From Methylocapsa sp. D3K7 (GTDB lineage: Bacteria > Pseudomonadota > Alphaproteobacteria > Rhizobiales > Beijerinckiaceae): a stretch of DNA of 64,000 nt. The notes beneath the pieces were generated by a model. The model searched no databases and was not told where the DNA came from. It saw only the letters and a program-made list of their open reading frames with translations. The translations under genes and the position numbers were made by a program. Within the stretch, counting starts at the first letter, position 1; each line of letters begins with the position of its first letter. Shown piece by piece: positions 1 through 9,114 of this stretch. The stretch covers positions 1,364,001 through 1,428,000 of the forward strand of contig NZ_CP123229.1 in assembly GCF_029855125.1 (NCBI RefSeq), read 5' to 3'.

Positions 1-419
1 GGCATGAAATTGATCCACCCTTGTGTGATGTCTCCGTTCATCCGGCGGCCAAGTTCCTCCCCCGTACCGGGATCGAGGAAGAGCTGGTCGAAATTCGGCT
101 GATAAGGTTTTTCCGTCGCGGGGTTTGTTCGCGGCATCATTTGCGCCACCGCCTGATCGGAGGCTGTTAAGGAAACCACTTGGACCTGCGCCTCGGGGAC
201 CATATTTTCCGCGCGGGCGGCGAGCGCACCGAGATCGAGGAGGGTGGCATCAGGCCTCGACGTGGCGAAAAGCTGCGGGCTGATCAGACGTTCCAGCTCG
301 TTGTTGAAGGCCAGCAGGCTGCCGGTGAGCCCAACGAGGACGAGAAAGCCCGTCATTGCGAGCCCCACCCAGTGGTGCAGCCAGACGAAAACGCGGCGGA
401 TCGCGATATTAGCGCGCAT
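1..419 (-). CDS. PepSY-associated membrane protein (3' end outside window)
   Basis: The minus-strand frame is open from an ATG at 419 to the window edge, giving about 139 residues of the N-terminus. It begins with basic residues and a WLHHW motif followed by a hydrophobic helix (roughly residues 17-40) ending in LLAFNNELER. The following soluble part contains an LFLDPGTGEELGRR segment. This is the layout of PepSY-associated TM-helix proteins, inner-membrane partners of TonB-dependent siderophore receptors, some of which are ferric-siderophore reductases. It lies downstream of a decayed TonB receptor on the same strand, which fits an iron-uptake operon. The substrate cannot be told. The family call is by recognition of the N-terminal pattern only, because the C-terminal helices are missing. 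Confidence 0.7.
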   Translation of the reverse strand, partial: MRANIAIRRVFVWLHHWVGLAMTGFLVLVGLTGSLLAFNNELERLISPQLFATSRPDATLLDLGALAARAENMVPEAQVQVVSLTASDQAVAQMMPRTNPATEKPYQPNFDQLFLDPGTGEELGRRMNGDITQGWINFM

Positions 420-587
420 GATTTTGCGGCCTCCCGCCGATGAGACCCGTCTCTCGTGATCTGGCGGAAACGGTGCACCGATCGCCGCAAAAGAGGCGCC
501 GGAATCTTTTCAAATTCCAGCGCCCAAGTTTTCTGCATGAGATCGGGGAGGGAAGATAATCTCCTGCTACAGCGATGAGACGTTTCA

Positions 588-719
588 TCAAGCCGGATCC
601 CGCCAGGTCAAAGCAAATTTTTTCGCGCGCAGTCTGGTTAGGCGGATGACGATGAGGAAATCCGCCATCAGCGCAGTCGTCCACCGGTGCAGCCAGACGA
701 AAACGCGCTGGAGCAAGGC
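588..719 (-). pseudogene. Remnant of a second PepSY-type N-terminus
   Basis: Immediately after the receptor stop codon, the minus strand reads RVFVWLHRW followed by a hydrophobic stretch (ALMADFLIVIRLT), then stops at 588. This matches the N-terminus of the PepSY gene at 419 (RVFVWLHHW, AMTGFLVLVGLT). About 20 nt around the WLH codons are identical in both places. There is no proper start codon, and the homology ends after about 25 residues. It looks like the stump of a duplicated or recombined PepSY gene between the receptor and the surviving copy. Confidence 0.55.
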
Positions 720-2310
720 TCAAAACTCCGCGCGGAGGGAAACGAGGAAGGTTCTCGGCGCACCGGGCTGGATGCTGTTGCGGTCGAAGGAACTTAGGTA
801 ATAGGTCGTGTTGAAGAGATTTTTCACATTCAGCTGCACCGTCGCATTTTTCATCCAGGTGGGCAGCATTGCGGGCTGCAAGCGATACATCGCCATCGTG
901 TTGACGAATGTATAGGCAGGCAATTGGAAAGTATTTGCATTGTCCCCCGGTCGTTCGCCAACGGCGTAGATACCCGCGCCGAGGCTTAGGCCCCTGTAGT
1001 CGCAGAGTGCGTCATATTTGACCCAGAGACTGCCGGCGTTGAGAGGGACGTCTTGCAGCCGGTTTCCCAGCAAACCGGTGTTATCGTTTACGAAGCGCGC
1101 TTCATCGAAAGCGTAGGTACCGATCAGGCTCCAATTCTCGTTGATGCGGCCGGCGAGATCGAATTCCGCGCCGCGGCTCTCCACCGTGCCGGCCAGTTCC
1201 ACGAGTTGCGTGCCGGGGATAGTTTGGGTGATATTGGTTTTGATGATGTCGTAAAAAGCGACGGTCGCGGCCAAGCGTTTGTCGAAGAATTCCGCTTTCG
1301 CTCCGCCCTCCCATTGGGTCGCGATCTGCGGCGGCAACAAAGGTTGTCCAGGAGCGGAGCTGAATAGATTGGTCGCCCCGATAGAATTTACATAAGCACC
1401 GTAAAAGAAAGCCAGGGCAGCCGCTGAACCACCGCGCCAACGCGTGGGCTGAAATGTTTATCTAGGGCGCTCACGCTATTCGCCAACGCATCAGCATAGG
1501 AAATCGAACTGAACCCGGAAAAAGTATCGGCCCAGTCGTACCGCCCTCCGATGAGCAGATGCAGCCGGTCATCGGCAAAAGAGATCATGTCCTGCGCATA
1601 GACGCCTTTCCACAATTCAGTGAAAGGGCCAAAACCATTGGGGGCGGGTCTAAGATTTCCGGAGAAGCTATAGACGGGGGCAAAAATATTGATCGGCGGA
1701 ACGTAGGGGATTGCCGCGTAAAGATCGAGGGTACCGTTGCCCGGCTGATTAAAATTAAGGTAATCGGTTCCGATCAGGACGTTGTGGTTGAATGGACCAG
1801 TCTCAAATTTGCCCTTGAGATCGAGATTCGTTTAAAGCGTGATTCGATTGAAGTTTTCGTCGGAGAGGAAGCGTTGTGCAATCCCGAACTGGGACGGATT
1901 GCCCGCGATGTCCAGGCAAGCCGCAGTCCCGTCGCCCACGCAATAATCCGTAATTCTTTGCGCATTGGAGATATTTTCGAAAGCAAAACGATTGGTCAGG
2001 CTCCAATTTGGATTGATGTCGAATGTCCAATCATAGCCAATGAACTTCCGGATTAGGCGGCTGGGATTCGCGACAGTGACGGCGGGATCCTGAAGGTAGC
2101 GGCTGATCGGGATATCCGCGGGCCGGTTGCCAAATGCTGGGATGGCGGAATCGGCGTCCGCCACGAATATATAGTTCTGATATTCCGCGTCAACAGCCGG
2201 TGAACCGGCCTCCCAATCCCGCGCCGCCGACACTGTTTCCGGGCCCTTCCCCATTGCCATCCTCCCTGTTGGCCTCGACCACCACCGTCGGCAAAGCGAT
2301 CGCGCCGCCC
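720..2310 (-). pseudogene. TonB-dependent siderophore receptor, decayed
   Basis: The C-terminal 200 or so residues (720-1340) are a clear TonB-dependent receptor beta-barrel, with KAEFFDKRLAATVAFYDI, NVKNLFNTTYY and a terminal ...LRAEF ending in Phe. Upstream, the same protein continues in a different frame; a one-base loss in a T run near 1401-1406 separates the two. In that second frame there is an in-frame TAA at 1832-1834, inside an otherwise continuous barrel sequence. Near 2191-2294 a third frame encodes a typical mature N-terminus (LPTVVVEANRED). The plug domain that should follow is missing, so the N-terminus is joined almost directly to barrel sequence. With three independent lesions plus a large deletion, this is a dead gene. 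It would have imported a ferric siderophore across the outer membrane. Confidence 0.85.
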
Positions 2311-2744
2311 AATTGTGGATGCCTGCACAACACGGGCACGCATCTTTTATCGCACTAGCGACAACCTCGAACTCGGGTGCCGTGAGCTCTGGCATTGGTG
2401 CGGGAAAATCAGACGTTCGCTGTTCGCTGCCTGGCGGTGTTTTCGGTGCTCGTCATGGTGGCACTCCCGTGCCGTGCCAACATGACAATTGCCCTTGCTG
2501 CCCGCTCGTGCACGTCGCGATTGGCGTTCTGCCGCGGGAAGCGGCGCGAGTGGCCTGTTCACCGCTTCTGTCCACGAGGGCCGCACCGCCAGAACTTCTC
2601 GGCTCATTTACGCGGTCTGTGGGCTTTGCCGGTCAACCGCGCGCGCCACCCTTCATCCTGATCTGATCGACGAACAATCTCCCGGCGACCCCGTTCGGCT
2701 TTGGCGCTGGGACCACCCCCTATAATTCAGATCGAGGGTTCCTC
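2311..2744. other. Degenerate intergenic stretch
   Basis: About 430 bases separate the receptor remnant from the next gene. Several overlapping frames are open on both strands, but none has a plausible start, ribosome binding site and recognisable protein. A short hydrophobic run on the plus strand near 2420-2475 could be the relic of a signal sequence. Nothing here is supported as a gene. Confidence 0.4.
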
Positions 2745-3119
2745 ATGTCCTATAAGGCGTTCATTGCCGATGGCGTCGTACTCATTGGCGCGGCCATTCT
2801 TGCCGGCATTGGCCCAGCACACTTCGTCTTACCTGCAGCGGCCGAAGACAGTCTCGCAACCATCCTCTCGCCTGCTGACGGTGTCAAACTGGAGGCAAAA
2901 CACGCCTACCAACTTGGCTATGAAGTGAACCCCTCATCGAAGGCGGATCACGTGCATCTCTTCGTTGATGGCGACGAAGCCGCCATGGCCCATAAGCCTA
3001 AGGGCAGCTTCAAGCTCGGACCGCTGAAGCAAGGGAACCGGAAAGTCTGCGTCAGCCCTGTCAACAAGAATCATACGCCAATCGGGACGCAGGCCTGCAT
3101 CACTGTGACGGTGCAGTAG
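2745..3119 (+). CDS. Exported DUF4399-like protein
   Basis: This 124-residue protein starts with a signal peptide (hydrophobic residues about 9-30, cleavage plausible after AAA-ED near 36). The mature part reads ILSPADGVKLEA, then DHVHLFVDGDEAA, then a central GPLKQGNRKVCV and a C-terminal NHTPIGTQACITVTV. That order (His-rich DHVHLFVDG strand, hinge, NHxP strand, final ITVTV strand) resembles DUF4399/Ig-like periplasmic proteins. Two cysteines near the C-terminus could form a disulphide. It is followed after 6 bp by a small membrane protein, so the two probably form one transcript. The family link is by motif similarity, and no function is known to me. Confidence 0.65.
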   Translation: MSYKAFIADGVVLIGAAILAGIGPAHFVLPAAAEDSLATILSPADGVKLEAKHAYQLGYEVNPSSKADHVHLFVDGDEAAMAHKPKGSFKLGPLKQGNRKVCVSPVNKNHTPIGTQACITVTVQ

Positions 3120-3125
3120 AAGCGC

Positions 3126-3533
3126 ATGGAACTGGAGAATGTCCTCTATGGCAGCGTTCAGCTCGTCCATAATTTTGGCGCCGTGGCGGTAACCGGGCTG
3201 CCGATCGCTGCTTTATGGTTCAAGTCGGCGCCATCGGTTCTCCGCACGATGGCTTGGCTCACTTTGCTTGCCTGGCTTTTGCAAGCTGCGAGCGGTTTTG
3301 GCTTCGGTACGGTGAGCTACTTCATGGAAGGCGAGCTGCCTCAGATTCATCATCTCGCGCTGGGCGCGCTCTGTTTAAAAATCGCCTGCGCGCTCTTGGC
3401 TATCACGCTTCTTGCGTTTCATTTCGCAAGACATGCAGCGGTGCCGGTGCCAGGCCAGAGGCTCTGGGCTGGCCTTGCCGTTCTTGGAGTGACGGCGCTC
3501 CCCTGCGCGGCGGTCTTGCGATGGTTCTCCTGA
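3126..3533 (+). CDS. Small four-helix integral membrane protein
   Basis: This 135-residue protein has four predicted membrane segments (about 10-30, 40-60, 75-95 and 110-130). Histidines sit near the membrane edges (residues 15, 77, 78, 101), including an HH pair, which could in principle bind haem or copper. I do not recognise the family; CopD- or DUF2269-like proteins are the nearest in general layout. It starts 6 bp after the DUF4399-like gene, which suggests joint expression and perhaps a joint role in the cell envelope. Confidence 0.6.
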   Translation: MELENVLYGSVQLVHNFGAVAVTGLPIAALWFKSAPSVLRTMAWLTLLAWLLQAASGFGFGTVSYFMEGELPQIHHLALGALCLKIACALLAITLLAFHFARHAAVPVPGQRLWAGLAVLGVTALPCAAVLRWFS

Positions 3534-3580
3534 AAGGGAGAGCATTTGAGGAAATCCGACTAGTAAGGCTCCCGATTGAA

Positions 3581-3793
3581 TTAGTCGATCCAGCCTTGGA
3601 TGCGGGCCTCATGCAGAGCAAATGCGCGAGCCTGATTTCGGAGACTGAGGTCGGAGGGTTTCGGCTCATTGGCATCTACGCCGTTAAATTTTCGGCCTTT
3701 CATCACAAATAAGAACCGTACATCTGCCAACAAGTGGCGAACCAGAATTGTCACATCGTCAGCTTCTTCGATAACAAATTCATCTTGGGGCAT
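3581..3793 (-). CDS. Hypothetical small protein
   Basis: This is a 70-residue frame beginning MPQDEFVIEEADD. The choice of the internal ATG at 3793 rests on an AAAGGA ribosome binding site six bases upstream; the frame itself is open to 3847. It is acidic at the start and Arg/Lys-rich later, with no membrane segment and no motif I recognise. It stands alone, convergent with the preceding membrane gene. Confidence 0.35.
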   Translation of the reverse strand: MPQDEFVIEEADDVTILVRHLLADVRFLFVMKGRKFNGVDANEPKPSDLSLRNQARAFALHEARIQGWID

Positions 3794-3847
3794 TTTGAAT
3801 CCTTTCAACAGTCTTATGACAGCTGCGCTGTCCCCCAATGAATGCAA

Positions 3848-4352
3848 CGTCCCAGCGCCTTAGAAGACGCCACTTAATACGCCTGCGCACTCATCTACGG
3901 GAAATGATTGATCCTAAAGTTACCCCAATTGGATCGTTCCTGCGCATAAGAGGGCCTAATGCAATCGGCCAAGCGGCTCTTGCGGCATACCAAAGGCATC
4001 AGGCCGCGCGGCCTCGGCGCATGTGTGGGTACTGAGCGACCAGCCGCTCCTCGCAAATTCAGAATCGAGCAAGGCCAGGATCAGAGACACCGGTCCGCCA
4101 ACGATCCCCTTGATCAAGAAACGGGATTGATCGCTGGCCTGGCTCTAGGACGCGAGTGGCGTCGTTACGACCCATAATCTGGACGTTTGGAAATTGACGT
4201 CACAAATTGCGGTGGTAAAAACTATTGTGACATGATTCTCATCGGTCTTCCGGCGAAAATCCGATCGAGTTGCCTATCGCGATTGGCGATGCGCCAGCCC
4301 GAGCGCTGAGATTGACGGAGCCCGTTAAGTAGCCGGCTCCGCCAAGATTTAA
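3848..4352. other. Gene-free stretch
   Basis: About 500 bases without a supportable gene. Short frames on both strands lack starts and ribosome binding sites. I see no repeat or RNA gene. It probably belongs to the decayed accessory region. Confidence 0.4.
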
Positions 4353-4559
4353 TCACTCGGCGGGGGCCCTGCCGAATATGTCCTCATAACCGGAGCAAAG
4401 CTCCTGGATTCGACAGAGAATCAGAAGCGACACGCCAAATATCCCGACGGAAAACCAGCCAAAGAATACGGATGGCCAATGGAGCGGAGCAACGGATAAA
4501 TCCTCCATGATCCAGAAGGTAGTTCCCCATTCGCCCAAACCAGCCGCTGGAAGAAACAT
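4353..4559 (-). CDS. Small membrane protein, possibly truncated by IS insertion
   Basis: From an ATG at 4559 the frame gives 68 residues: a GEWGTTFWIMEDL segment, one strong membrane helix (about residues 30-50, FFGWFSVGIFGVSLLIL) and a cytoplasmic-looking acidic tail. Upstream on the same strand, another frame (4559-4660) reads a plausible membrane-like segment that runs into the left end of the IS3 element near 4670. The real gene may therefore have been longer and been cut by the insertion. I do not recognise the family. Confidence 0.35.
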   Translation of the reverse strand: MFLPAAGLGEWGTTFWIMEDLSVAPLHWPSVFFGWFSVGIFGVSLLILCRIQELCSGYEDIFGRAPAE

Positions 4560-4669
4560 CACGGACCGAAGACGAAACACGCGAAAGCGATCGAGACACC
4601 CTTGTAAGCAAAGGTTGGAGAGCGAGTCCGGGCATACATAAAAGCACCAACTCCGGCGTGACCCTCCCT

Positions 4670-5200
4670 CGAGATGGTGGACACCTCTGATAAGCTGCTT
4701 TGGGAGCAGGAAGGTGTTTGATGGGCACAGCGCGTCGTCAATTCACGGAGGAATTCAAGCGGGAGGCGGTGGGGCTGCTGGCGAGCAGCGGTCGGCCGTT
4801 GAGCCAAATTGCCCAGGAGCTGGGGATTGCTGCGTCGAGGCTGCGCGCCTGGCGCAATAAGGATGATGGGAGGCATGCGGGTTCGCCGTGGCGCTCCAAT
4901 ACGCAGGCGGTGATCCCGCATGCCGGCGCGGATTTGGTCGCTGAAAACGCCCGTCTACGGCGCGAGAACGAGCGTCTACGCACGGAGCGGGAGATTCTAA
5001 AAAAAACTCTGCAAATTTTCTCGGAAGCGCCGAGATGAAATTCCGCCTCATCGCTGATCAGCGCGAGACATTCCCGATTCGCATCATGTGCGATGTGATG
5101 GGCGTCTCTCCGGCGGGGTATTATGCTTGGCGTGGCCGACCCGAAAGTCCGCGCAAGGCGGCCAATCGTGTCTTGCTGACCAAGATTCGGCGGAGCACGC
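4670..5200 (+). mobile_element. Truncated IS3-family insertion sequence
   Basis: This segment contains an intact orfA and the first 54 or so codons of orfB, and then stops abruptly where host sequence for an extensin-like protein begins. The left boundary is placed just before a GGTGGACACC sequence at about 4676, which suits a terminal repeat. No right terminal repeat is seen, so the element has lost about two thirds of its length and cannot move on its own. A run of eight A residues at 4999-5006 sits where IS3 elements place their programmed -1 frameshift. Confidence 0.8.
4721..5038 (+). CDS. IS3-family transposase OrfA
   Basis: This 105-residue protein starts MGTARRQFTEEFKREAVGL. It has the helix-turn-helix of IS3 OrfA (SQIAQELGIAASRLRAWR), then a leucine-zipper-like region ending in the typical LRTEREILKKTLQIF. 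It would bind the element's ends and dimerise with OrfB. ATG 4721 is chosen because the family begins with this motif and a GGAAGG sequence lies upstream. It overlaps orfB by four bases (ATGA). The A8 run at 4999-5006 permits a -1 shift into the orfB frame, which stays open from there to 5035. Confidence 0.85.
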   Translation: MGTARRQFTEEFKREAVGLLASSGRPLSQIAQELGIAASRLRAWRNKDDGRHAGSPWRSNTQAVIPHAGADLVAENARLRRENERLRTEREILKKTLQIFSEAPR

Positions 5201-5982
5201 GCACGACTATTGTTCTCGGCGTGCTGGGGCTTCTTGGCCTTTCCTCTCTTTGTCGCGGGGTCGAGGCCGACGTCCAACCCCGGCCGTCCTTGGGTGCCGC
5301 ATCGCGGCAGATTCCTCTTCCCGTTCCAAGGCCGGACATGAAATCTCCTACGCCAAGTGACATGTCTGCTGTCCCCAAGCTTGTCCCATCTCCGTCTGTC
5401 CTATCGGAAGATGACACGTCCAACCATTGTTTAGCTGACCTCAAGATCGCTGGGGCTCAGTTCTCGCCGACGCCTTCTGACAGACTTGATGGACGCTGCC
5501 CCGTCATCAGCCCTATCGACATCATATCTCTCGAGACGCCGTCTGGTCGCATTACCTTTCCCGGCAAGCCGACATTCAATTGCGTTTTCGCGCTCCAATT
5601 GGCGAAATGGCTTTCCAATGTTGCAGCGCCCCTCGTCAAAATTCTTGCCGGAAACGACCTTGTGACCCTCGAAACCGGGCCTGGCTATGTCTGCCGTATG
5701 CGCAACGGCGACACCTTCCAAGACGCAAAATTGAGCGAGCATGCCACTGGCAACGCCGTGGACATCACGAGTCTCGGCTTGGCCAATAAGCGGCAGATTG
5801 GAATTGCGGCGGTGGCCGACGAAAGCAATCCGGACCGTCGACTCCTGACGGCCCTGCGTCTCACGGCCTGCGGCTACTTCACCACGGTGCTTGGACCAGG
5901 CGCCAATGCCGCCCATGCCACGCATTACCACCTGGACCTTGGCGTTCATGGCAAAAGCAGCAACTACCGCATTTGTGAGTAA
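5035..5982 (+). CDS. Chimeric ORF: IS3 OrfB N-terminus fused to extensin-like (M15-type) protein
   Basis: One uninterrupted 315-residue frame joins two unrelated proteins. Residues 1-54 (MKFRLIADQRETFPIRIMCD through LLTKIRR) are the start of an IS3 OrfB transposase and lack its DDE catalytic core. From about residue 57 a signal-peptide-like hydrophobic stretch appears (TIVLGVLGLLGLSSLC), followed by a Pro-rich linker. An extensin-like C-terminal domain (PF06904 type) comes next, with SEHATGNAVDI and HATHYHLDLG, the zinc-site motifs of the M15 peptidase fold. Cysteines that may form disulphides are conserved in this kind of protein. The original start codon of the envelope protein was lost to the insertion. 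Translation may now start at the orfB ATG, or at an in-frame GTG at 5221 within the hydrophobic stretch. It probably acts on peptidoglycan if exported. Confidence 0.8.
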   Translation: MKFRLIADQRETFPIRIMCDVMGVSPAGYYAWRGRPESPRKAANRVLLTKIRRSTRTTIVLGVLGLLGLSSLCRGVEADVQPRPSLGAASRQIPLPVPRPDMKSPTPSDMSAVPKLVPSPSVLSEDDTSNHCLADLKIAGAQFSPTPSDRLDGRCPVISPIDIISLETPSGRITFPGKPTFNCVFALQLAKWLSNVAAPLVKILAGNDLVTLETGPGYVCRMRNGDTFQDAKLSEHATGNAVDITSLGLANKRQIGIAAVADESNPDRRLLTALRLTACGYFTTVLGPGANAAHATHYHLDLGVHGKSSNYRICE

Positions 5983-6095
5983 GCCTTTTCTGCGCCGCTA
6001 TTTTGACACCGTCGTGGCAGGAACCAACGCGCAAAATTGCCGTTCCTGCGGAGCCTTCGCGCTGGCTGAGGCAGCAGATCCAGGGGAGAACGCAT

Positions 6096-6428
6096 ATGCA
6101 TGGCACCGATATCGACATGAAACACTGTATCGACGCGTGTTTGACTTGTTACCAAATGTGCCTATCGACAGCCATGGGGCATTGCTTAGAGCAGGCGGAC
6201 AACATACCGAACAAAAGCACTTCAGCTTGATGATGGCATGCGCCGAAATGTGCAGGACGTCGGCGCATATCATGGTGATCGGCTCGGAGCTGCACAAACG
6301 CACCTGCCGCTTGTGCAGCGAGATTTGTGAACAATGCGCAGCCGATTGCGACCGCATGGGGGATATGAAAGAATGCGCGGATACGTGCCGCCTCTGCGCC
6401 GAAAGCTGCAAAAAAAATGGCAGCTTGA
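6096..6428 (+). pseudogene. csp: Four-helix-bundle copper-storage protein (Csp/DUF326), two frameshifts
   Basis: Reading from ATG 6096, which has an AGGGGAGA ribosome binding site, the first frame gives HGTDIDMKHCIDACLTCYQM with the Cys-rich pattern of cytosolic copper-storage proteins. Near 6187-6193 one base is missing, and the protein continues one frame back ([37 protein letters not shown]). At 6410-6417 a run of eight A has one base too many; removing it restores the original frame and the usual family ending KKMAA, stop at 6426. Csp proteins bind many Cu(I) ions through cysteines lining a helical bundle. As written, the gene makes only a 44-residue stub. Two opposite one-base errors could also be assembly mistakes. 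Confidence 0.8.
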
Positions 6429-6489
6429 TGCCGCTGGAATGCGGCGCATACACGAGGGGCGCTACTCCGAGAGAGCATGGAAACATACG

Positions 6490-9114
6490 ATGGCCAAAAC
6501 TCTAACGGTCTATCGTTCGAAACGGGATTTCACCAAAACGCCGGAGCCGGACAGTTCTGGGAAGGTGGCACCGTCGGCCACACGCCGCTACGTCATCCAA
6601 AAGCATGCCGCCCGGCGCCTCCACTATGATCTGCGCCTTGAGCTTGATGGCGTTTTCAAATCCTGGGCAATCACCCGTGGCCCATCGCTTGATCCCCGTG
6701 ACAAACGACTCGCCGTCGAGGTGGAAGATCATCCTCTCGAATATGGCGACTTTGAAGGCATAATTCCGAAAGGACAATATGGCGGCGGCACCGTGCAACT
6801 CTGGGACCGCGGCGTCTGGACGCCGGAAGGACGCGACTCGCCAGACGCTACTTTGGAGAAGGGCGAGTTGAAGTTCACGCTCGATGGGACGCGGCTGCAT
6901 GGCAGTTGGGTTCTGGTTCGGATTAAGAATGATCGTAAAGCGAGGCGGCACGCAAACTGGCTTCTGATCAAACATCGCGACAATGCGGCGCAAGACGGCG
7001 ACGGCGATGCTCTGCTTGCGGAGGACCGTTCCGTCGCCTCGGGGCGGAGCATGGAAATGATCGCTGCTGGAAAAGGCAAGCGGCCTATGCCGTTCATGAC
7101 CCGCGAGGATACAAAGCTGGCAGCGAACGCCGTCTGGGATTCGACCGGAGGCGCCAGCGATAGCAAGAGAAGCGGCCGCATCGCATCGAACAAGCTCCGC
7201 CGCTCCGTATCCCTCGTGATGCCGGATTTCGTGGCACCGCAACTTTGCACGCCAGTCGAACGTCCCCCGGATGGGGCTGGCTGGGTGCACGAGATCAAGT
7301 TTGATGGATACCGCATGCAGCTGCGGGTGGACGGCGGCAAGGCCAATCTCAAGACCCGTAAAGGTCTCGATTGGTCGGCGAAGTTTGCCGCGATTGCAAA
7401 TGCGGCATGCAATCTTCCCGACGCGATGATCGACGGTGAGATCGTCGCACTCGATACGAGTGGGGTGCCCGATTTCGCCGCGCTTCAGGCCGCCTTGTCG
7501 GAGGGACGAACGGACGATCTGATGTTTTTTGCCTTCGACCTTATGTTCGATGCGAATGGCGACTTGCGCAAACGCCCGCTCTCTGAGCGCAAAGCGAAAT
7601 TGCGGGATTTGCTATCGGACCTCGGCAACGATGGCGTGATTCGCTTTACCCAACATTTCGAGAGCGGCGGCGAGGCGATCTTGCGTTCCGCATGCCGTTT
7701 ATCTTTGGAAGGCATCGTATCGAAGAAACTCGACGCATCCTACCACTCGGGACGCGGACGCAACTGGCTGAAAGCCAAATGCCGGGCGGGACATGAGGTT
7801 GTAATCGGCGGATGGACGACGACGAATGAAAGATTACGATCTTTGCTCGCCGGCGTTTATCGGGGCGATCACCTCGTTTATATTGGCCGCATTGGAACGG
7901 GCTACAGCGCCGCGAAAATAAAGACTCTCCTGCCCCGCCTGCAAGCTGTTGCGGCAAACACATCGCCATTCACGGGCATAGGGGCGCCGCGCAAGGAGGA
8001 CAATATACATTGGACGACGCCAGAACTCGTCGCGGAGATCGAATTTACCGGCTGGACTGGCGATGGCATGGTACGGCAAGCCGCCTTCAAGGGCTTGCGC
8101 GAGGATAAACCCGCGGAAGATGTCACAGCCGAGAAGCCGGCCAAAGCGAGCCATGCCAAGCTGCCGCAGCCCTTAGTTCCTGTGACACCAGCGCGGATCA
8201 ATGCTGCAAAGAAGCCACTGGTTATGGGCGTCATGCTGTCCAATCCCGGCAAGGAGCTTTGGCCCGACGCAGGCGATGGGTCGCCGGTTTCCAAGCTCGA
8301 TCTCGCGAATTACTATGAGGCGGTTGGAAGCTGGATGCTCGGTCATCTTCAGGGGCGCCCATGTTCGATCATCCGCGCGCCGGACGGCATCTCCGGATCG
8401 CAGTTCTTTCAACGTCATGCTATGCCGGGCACATCGAATCTTCTCGAACTCGTCACGGTCTCTGGCGACCGCAAACCTTATCTTGAAGTTGATCGGGTCG
8501 AAGGCTTGGCGGCACTGGCGCAAATCGCCGCTCTCGAACTGCATCCCTGGAACTGCCAACCACAGCAGCCCGACGTCCCAGGCCGGCTCGTGTTTGATCT
8601 CGATCCTGGGCCAGATGTCGCCTTTTCGACCGTCGTCGCGGCGGCCCGTGACATGCGGGAGCAATTAGATGAGCTTGGTCTTGTCAGCTTTTGCAAAACT
8701 ACAGGAGGCAAGGGGCTTCATGTCGTCACGCCGCTGGCCCTTTCAAAGAAAAGCAAGCTGACCTGGCCAGTGGCTAAGGATTTCGCGCATCAAATATGCT
8801 TACGGCTGGCGCACGAAAATCCGCAGCGTTACGTCGTGAACATGGCAAAGAAGCTGCGCACCGGCCGCATTTTTCTTGATTACCTCCGTAATGATCGCAC
8901 GGCGACGGCAGTGGCGCCCTTATCACCGCGCGCCCGGCCTGGGGCGCTCGTTTCGATGCCGCTGACGTGGACACAGGTGAAGTCAGACCTGGCCCCGCAG
9001 CGATTTACCCTCCGAACGGCCCCCGCTCTGATCCGGAGGAGTAAGGCATGGGCGGATTATGACGAAAGCCGGCAGCCGCTCGAAGATGCGATCAAACGAC
9101 TCGGCAAGACATGA
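6490..9114 (+). CDS. ligD: DNA ligase D (non-homologous end joining)
   Basis: This 874-residue enzyme has the full bacterial NHEJ domain set. The N-terminal 3'-phosphoesterase has [16 protein letters not shown] near residue 45. The ATP-dependent ligase has EIKFDGYR, with catalytic Lys270, and the later motif EGIVSKKLD. The C-terminal archaeo-eukaryotic primase-like polymerase has FDLDPGP, with metal ligands Asp703 and Asp705. It would process and seal double-strand breaks together with Ku, whose gene is not in this window. ATG 6490 is preferred over longer readings because [14 protein letters not shown] is the usual family start. It follows the broken copper-storage gene by 61 bp and is intact, unlike most of its neighbours. 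Confidence 0.95.
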   Translation: MAKTLTVYRSKRDFTKTPEPDSSGKVAPSATRRYVIQKHAARRLHYDLRLELDGVFKSWAITRGPSLDPRDKRLAVEVEDHPLEYGDFEGIIPKGQYGGGTVQLWDRGVWTPEGRDSPDATLEKGELKFTLDGTRLHGSWVLVRIKNDRKARRHANWLLIKHRDNAAQDGDGDALLAEDRSVASGRSMEMIAAGKGKRPMPFMTREDTKLAANAVWDSTGGASDSKRSGRIASNKLRRSVSLVMPDFVAPQLCTPVERPPDGAGWVHEIKFDGYRMQLRVDGGKANLKTRKGLDWSAKFAAIANAACNLPDAMIDGEIVALDTSGVPDFAALQAALSEGRTDDLMFFAFDLMFDANGDLRKRPLSERKAKLRDLLSDLGNDGVIRFTQHFESGGEAILRSACRLSLEGIVSKKLDASYHSGRGRNWLKAKCRAGHEVVIGGWTTTNERLRSLLAGVYRGDHLVYIGRIGTGYSAAKIKTLLPRLQAVAANTSPFTGIGAPRKEDNIHWTTPELVAEIEFTGWTGDGMVRQAAFKGLREDKPAEDVTAEKPAKASHAKLPQPLVPVTPARINAAKKPLVMGVMLSNPGKELWPDAGDGSPVSKLDLANYYEAVGSWMLGHLQGRPCSIIRAPDGISGSQFFQRHAMPGTSNLLELVTVSGDRKPYLEVDRVEGLAALAQIAALELHPWNCQPQQPDVPGRLVFDLDPGPDVAFSTVVAAARDMREQLDELGLVSFCKTTGGKGLHVVTPLALSKKSKLTWPVAKDFAHQICLRLAHENPQRYVVNMAKKLRTGRIFLDYLRNDRTATAVAPLSPRARPGALVSMPLTWTQVKSDLAPQRFTLRTAPALIRRSKAWADYDESRQPLEDAIKRLGKT

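Noticed and set aside
1559..2056. A 165-codon plus-strand frame opposite the receptor pseudogene
   Set aside because: The minus strand carries the recognisable receptor sequence; this frame is its shadow.
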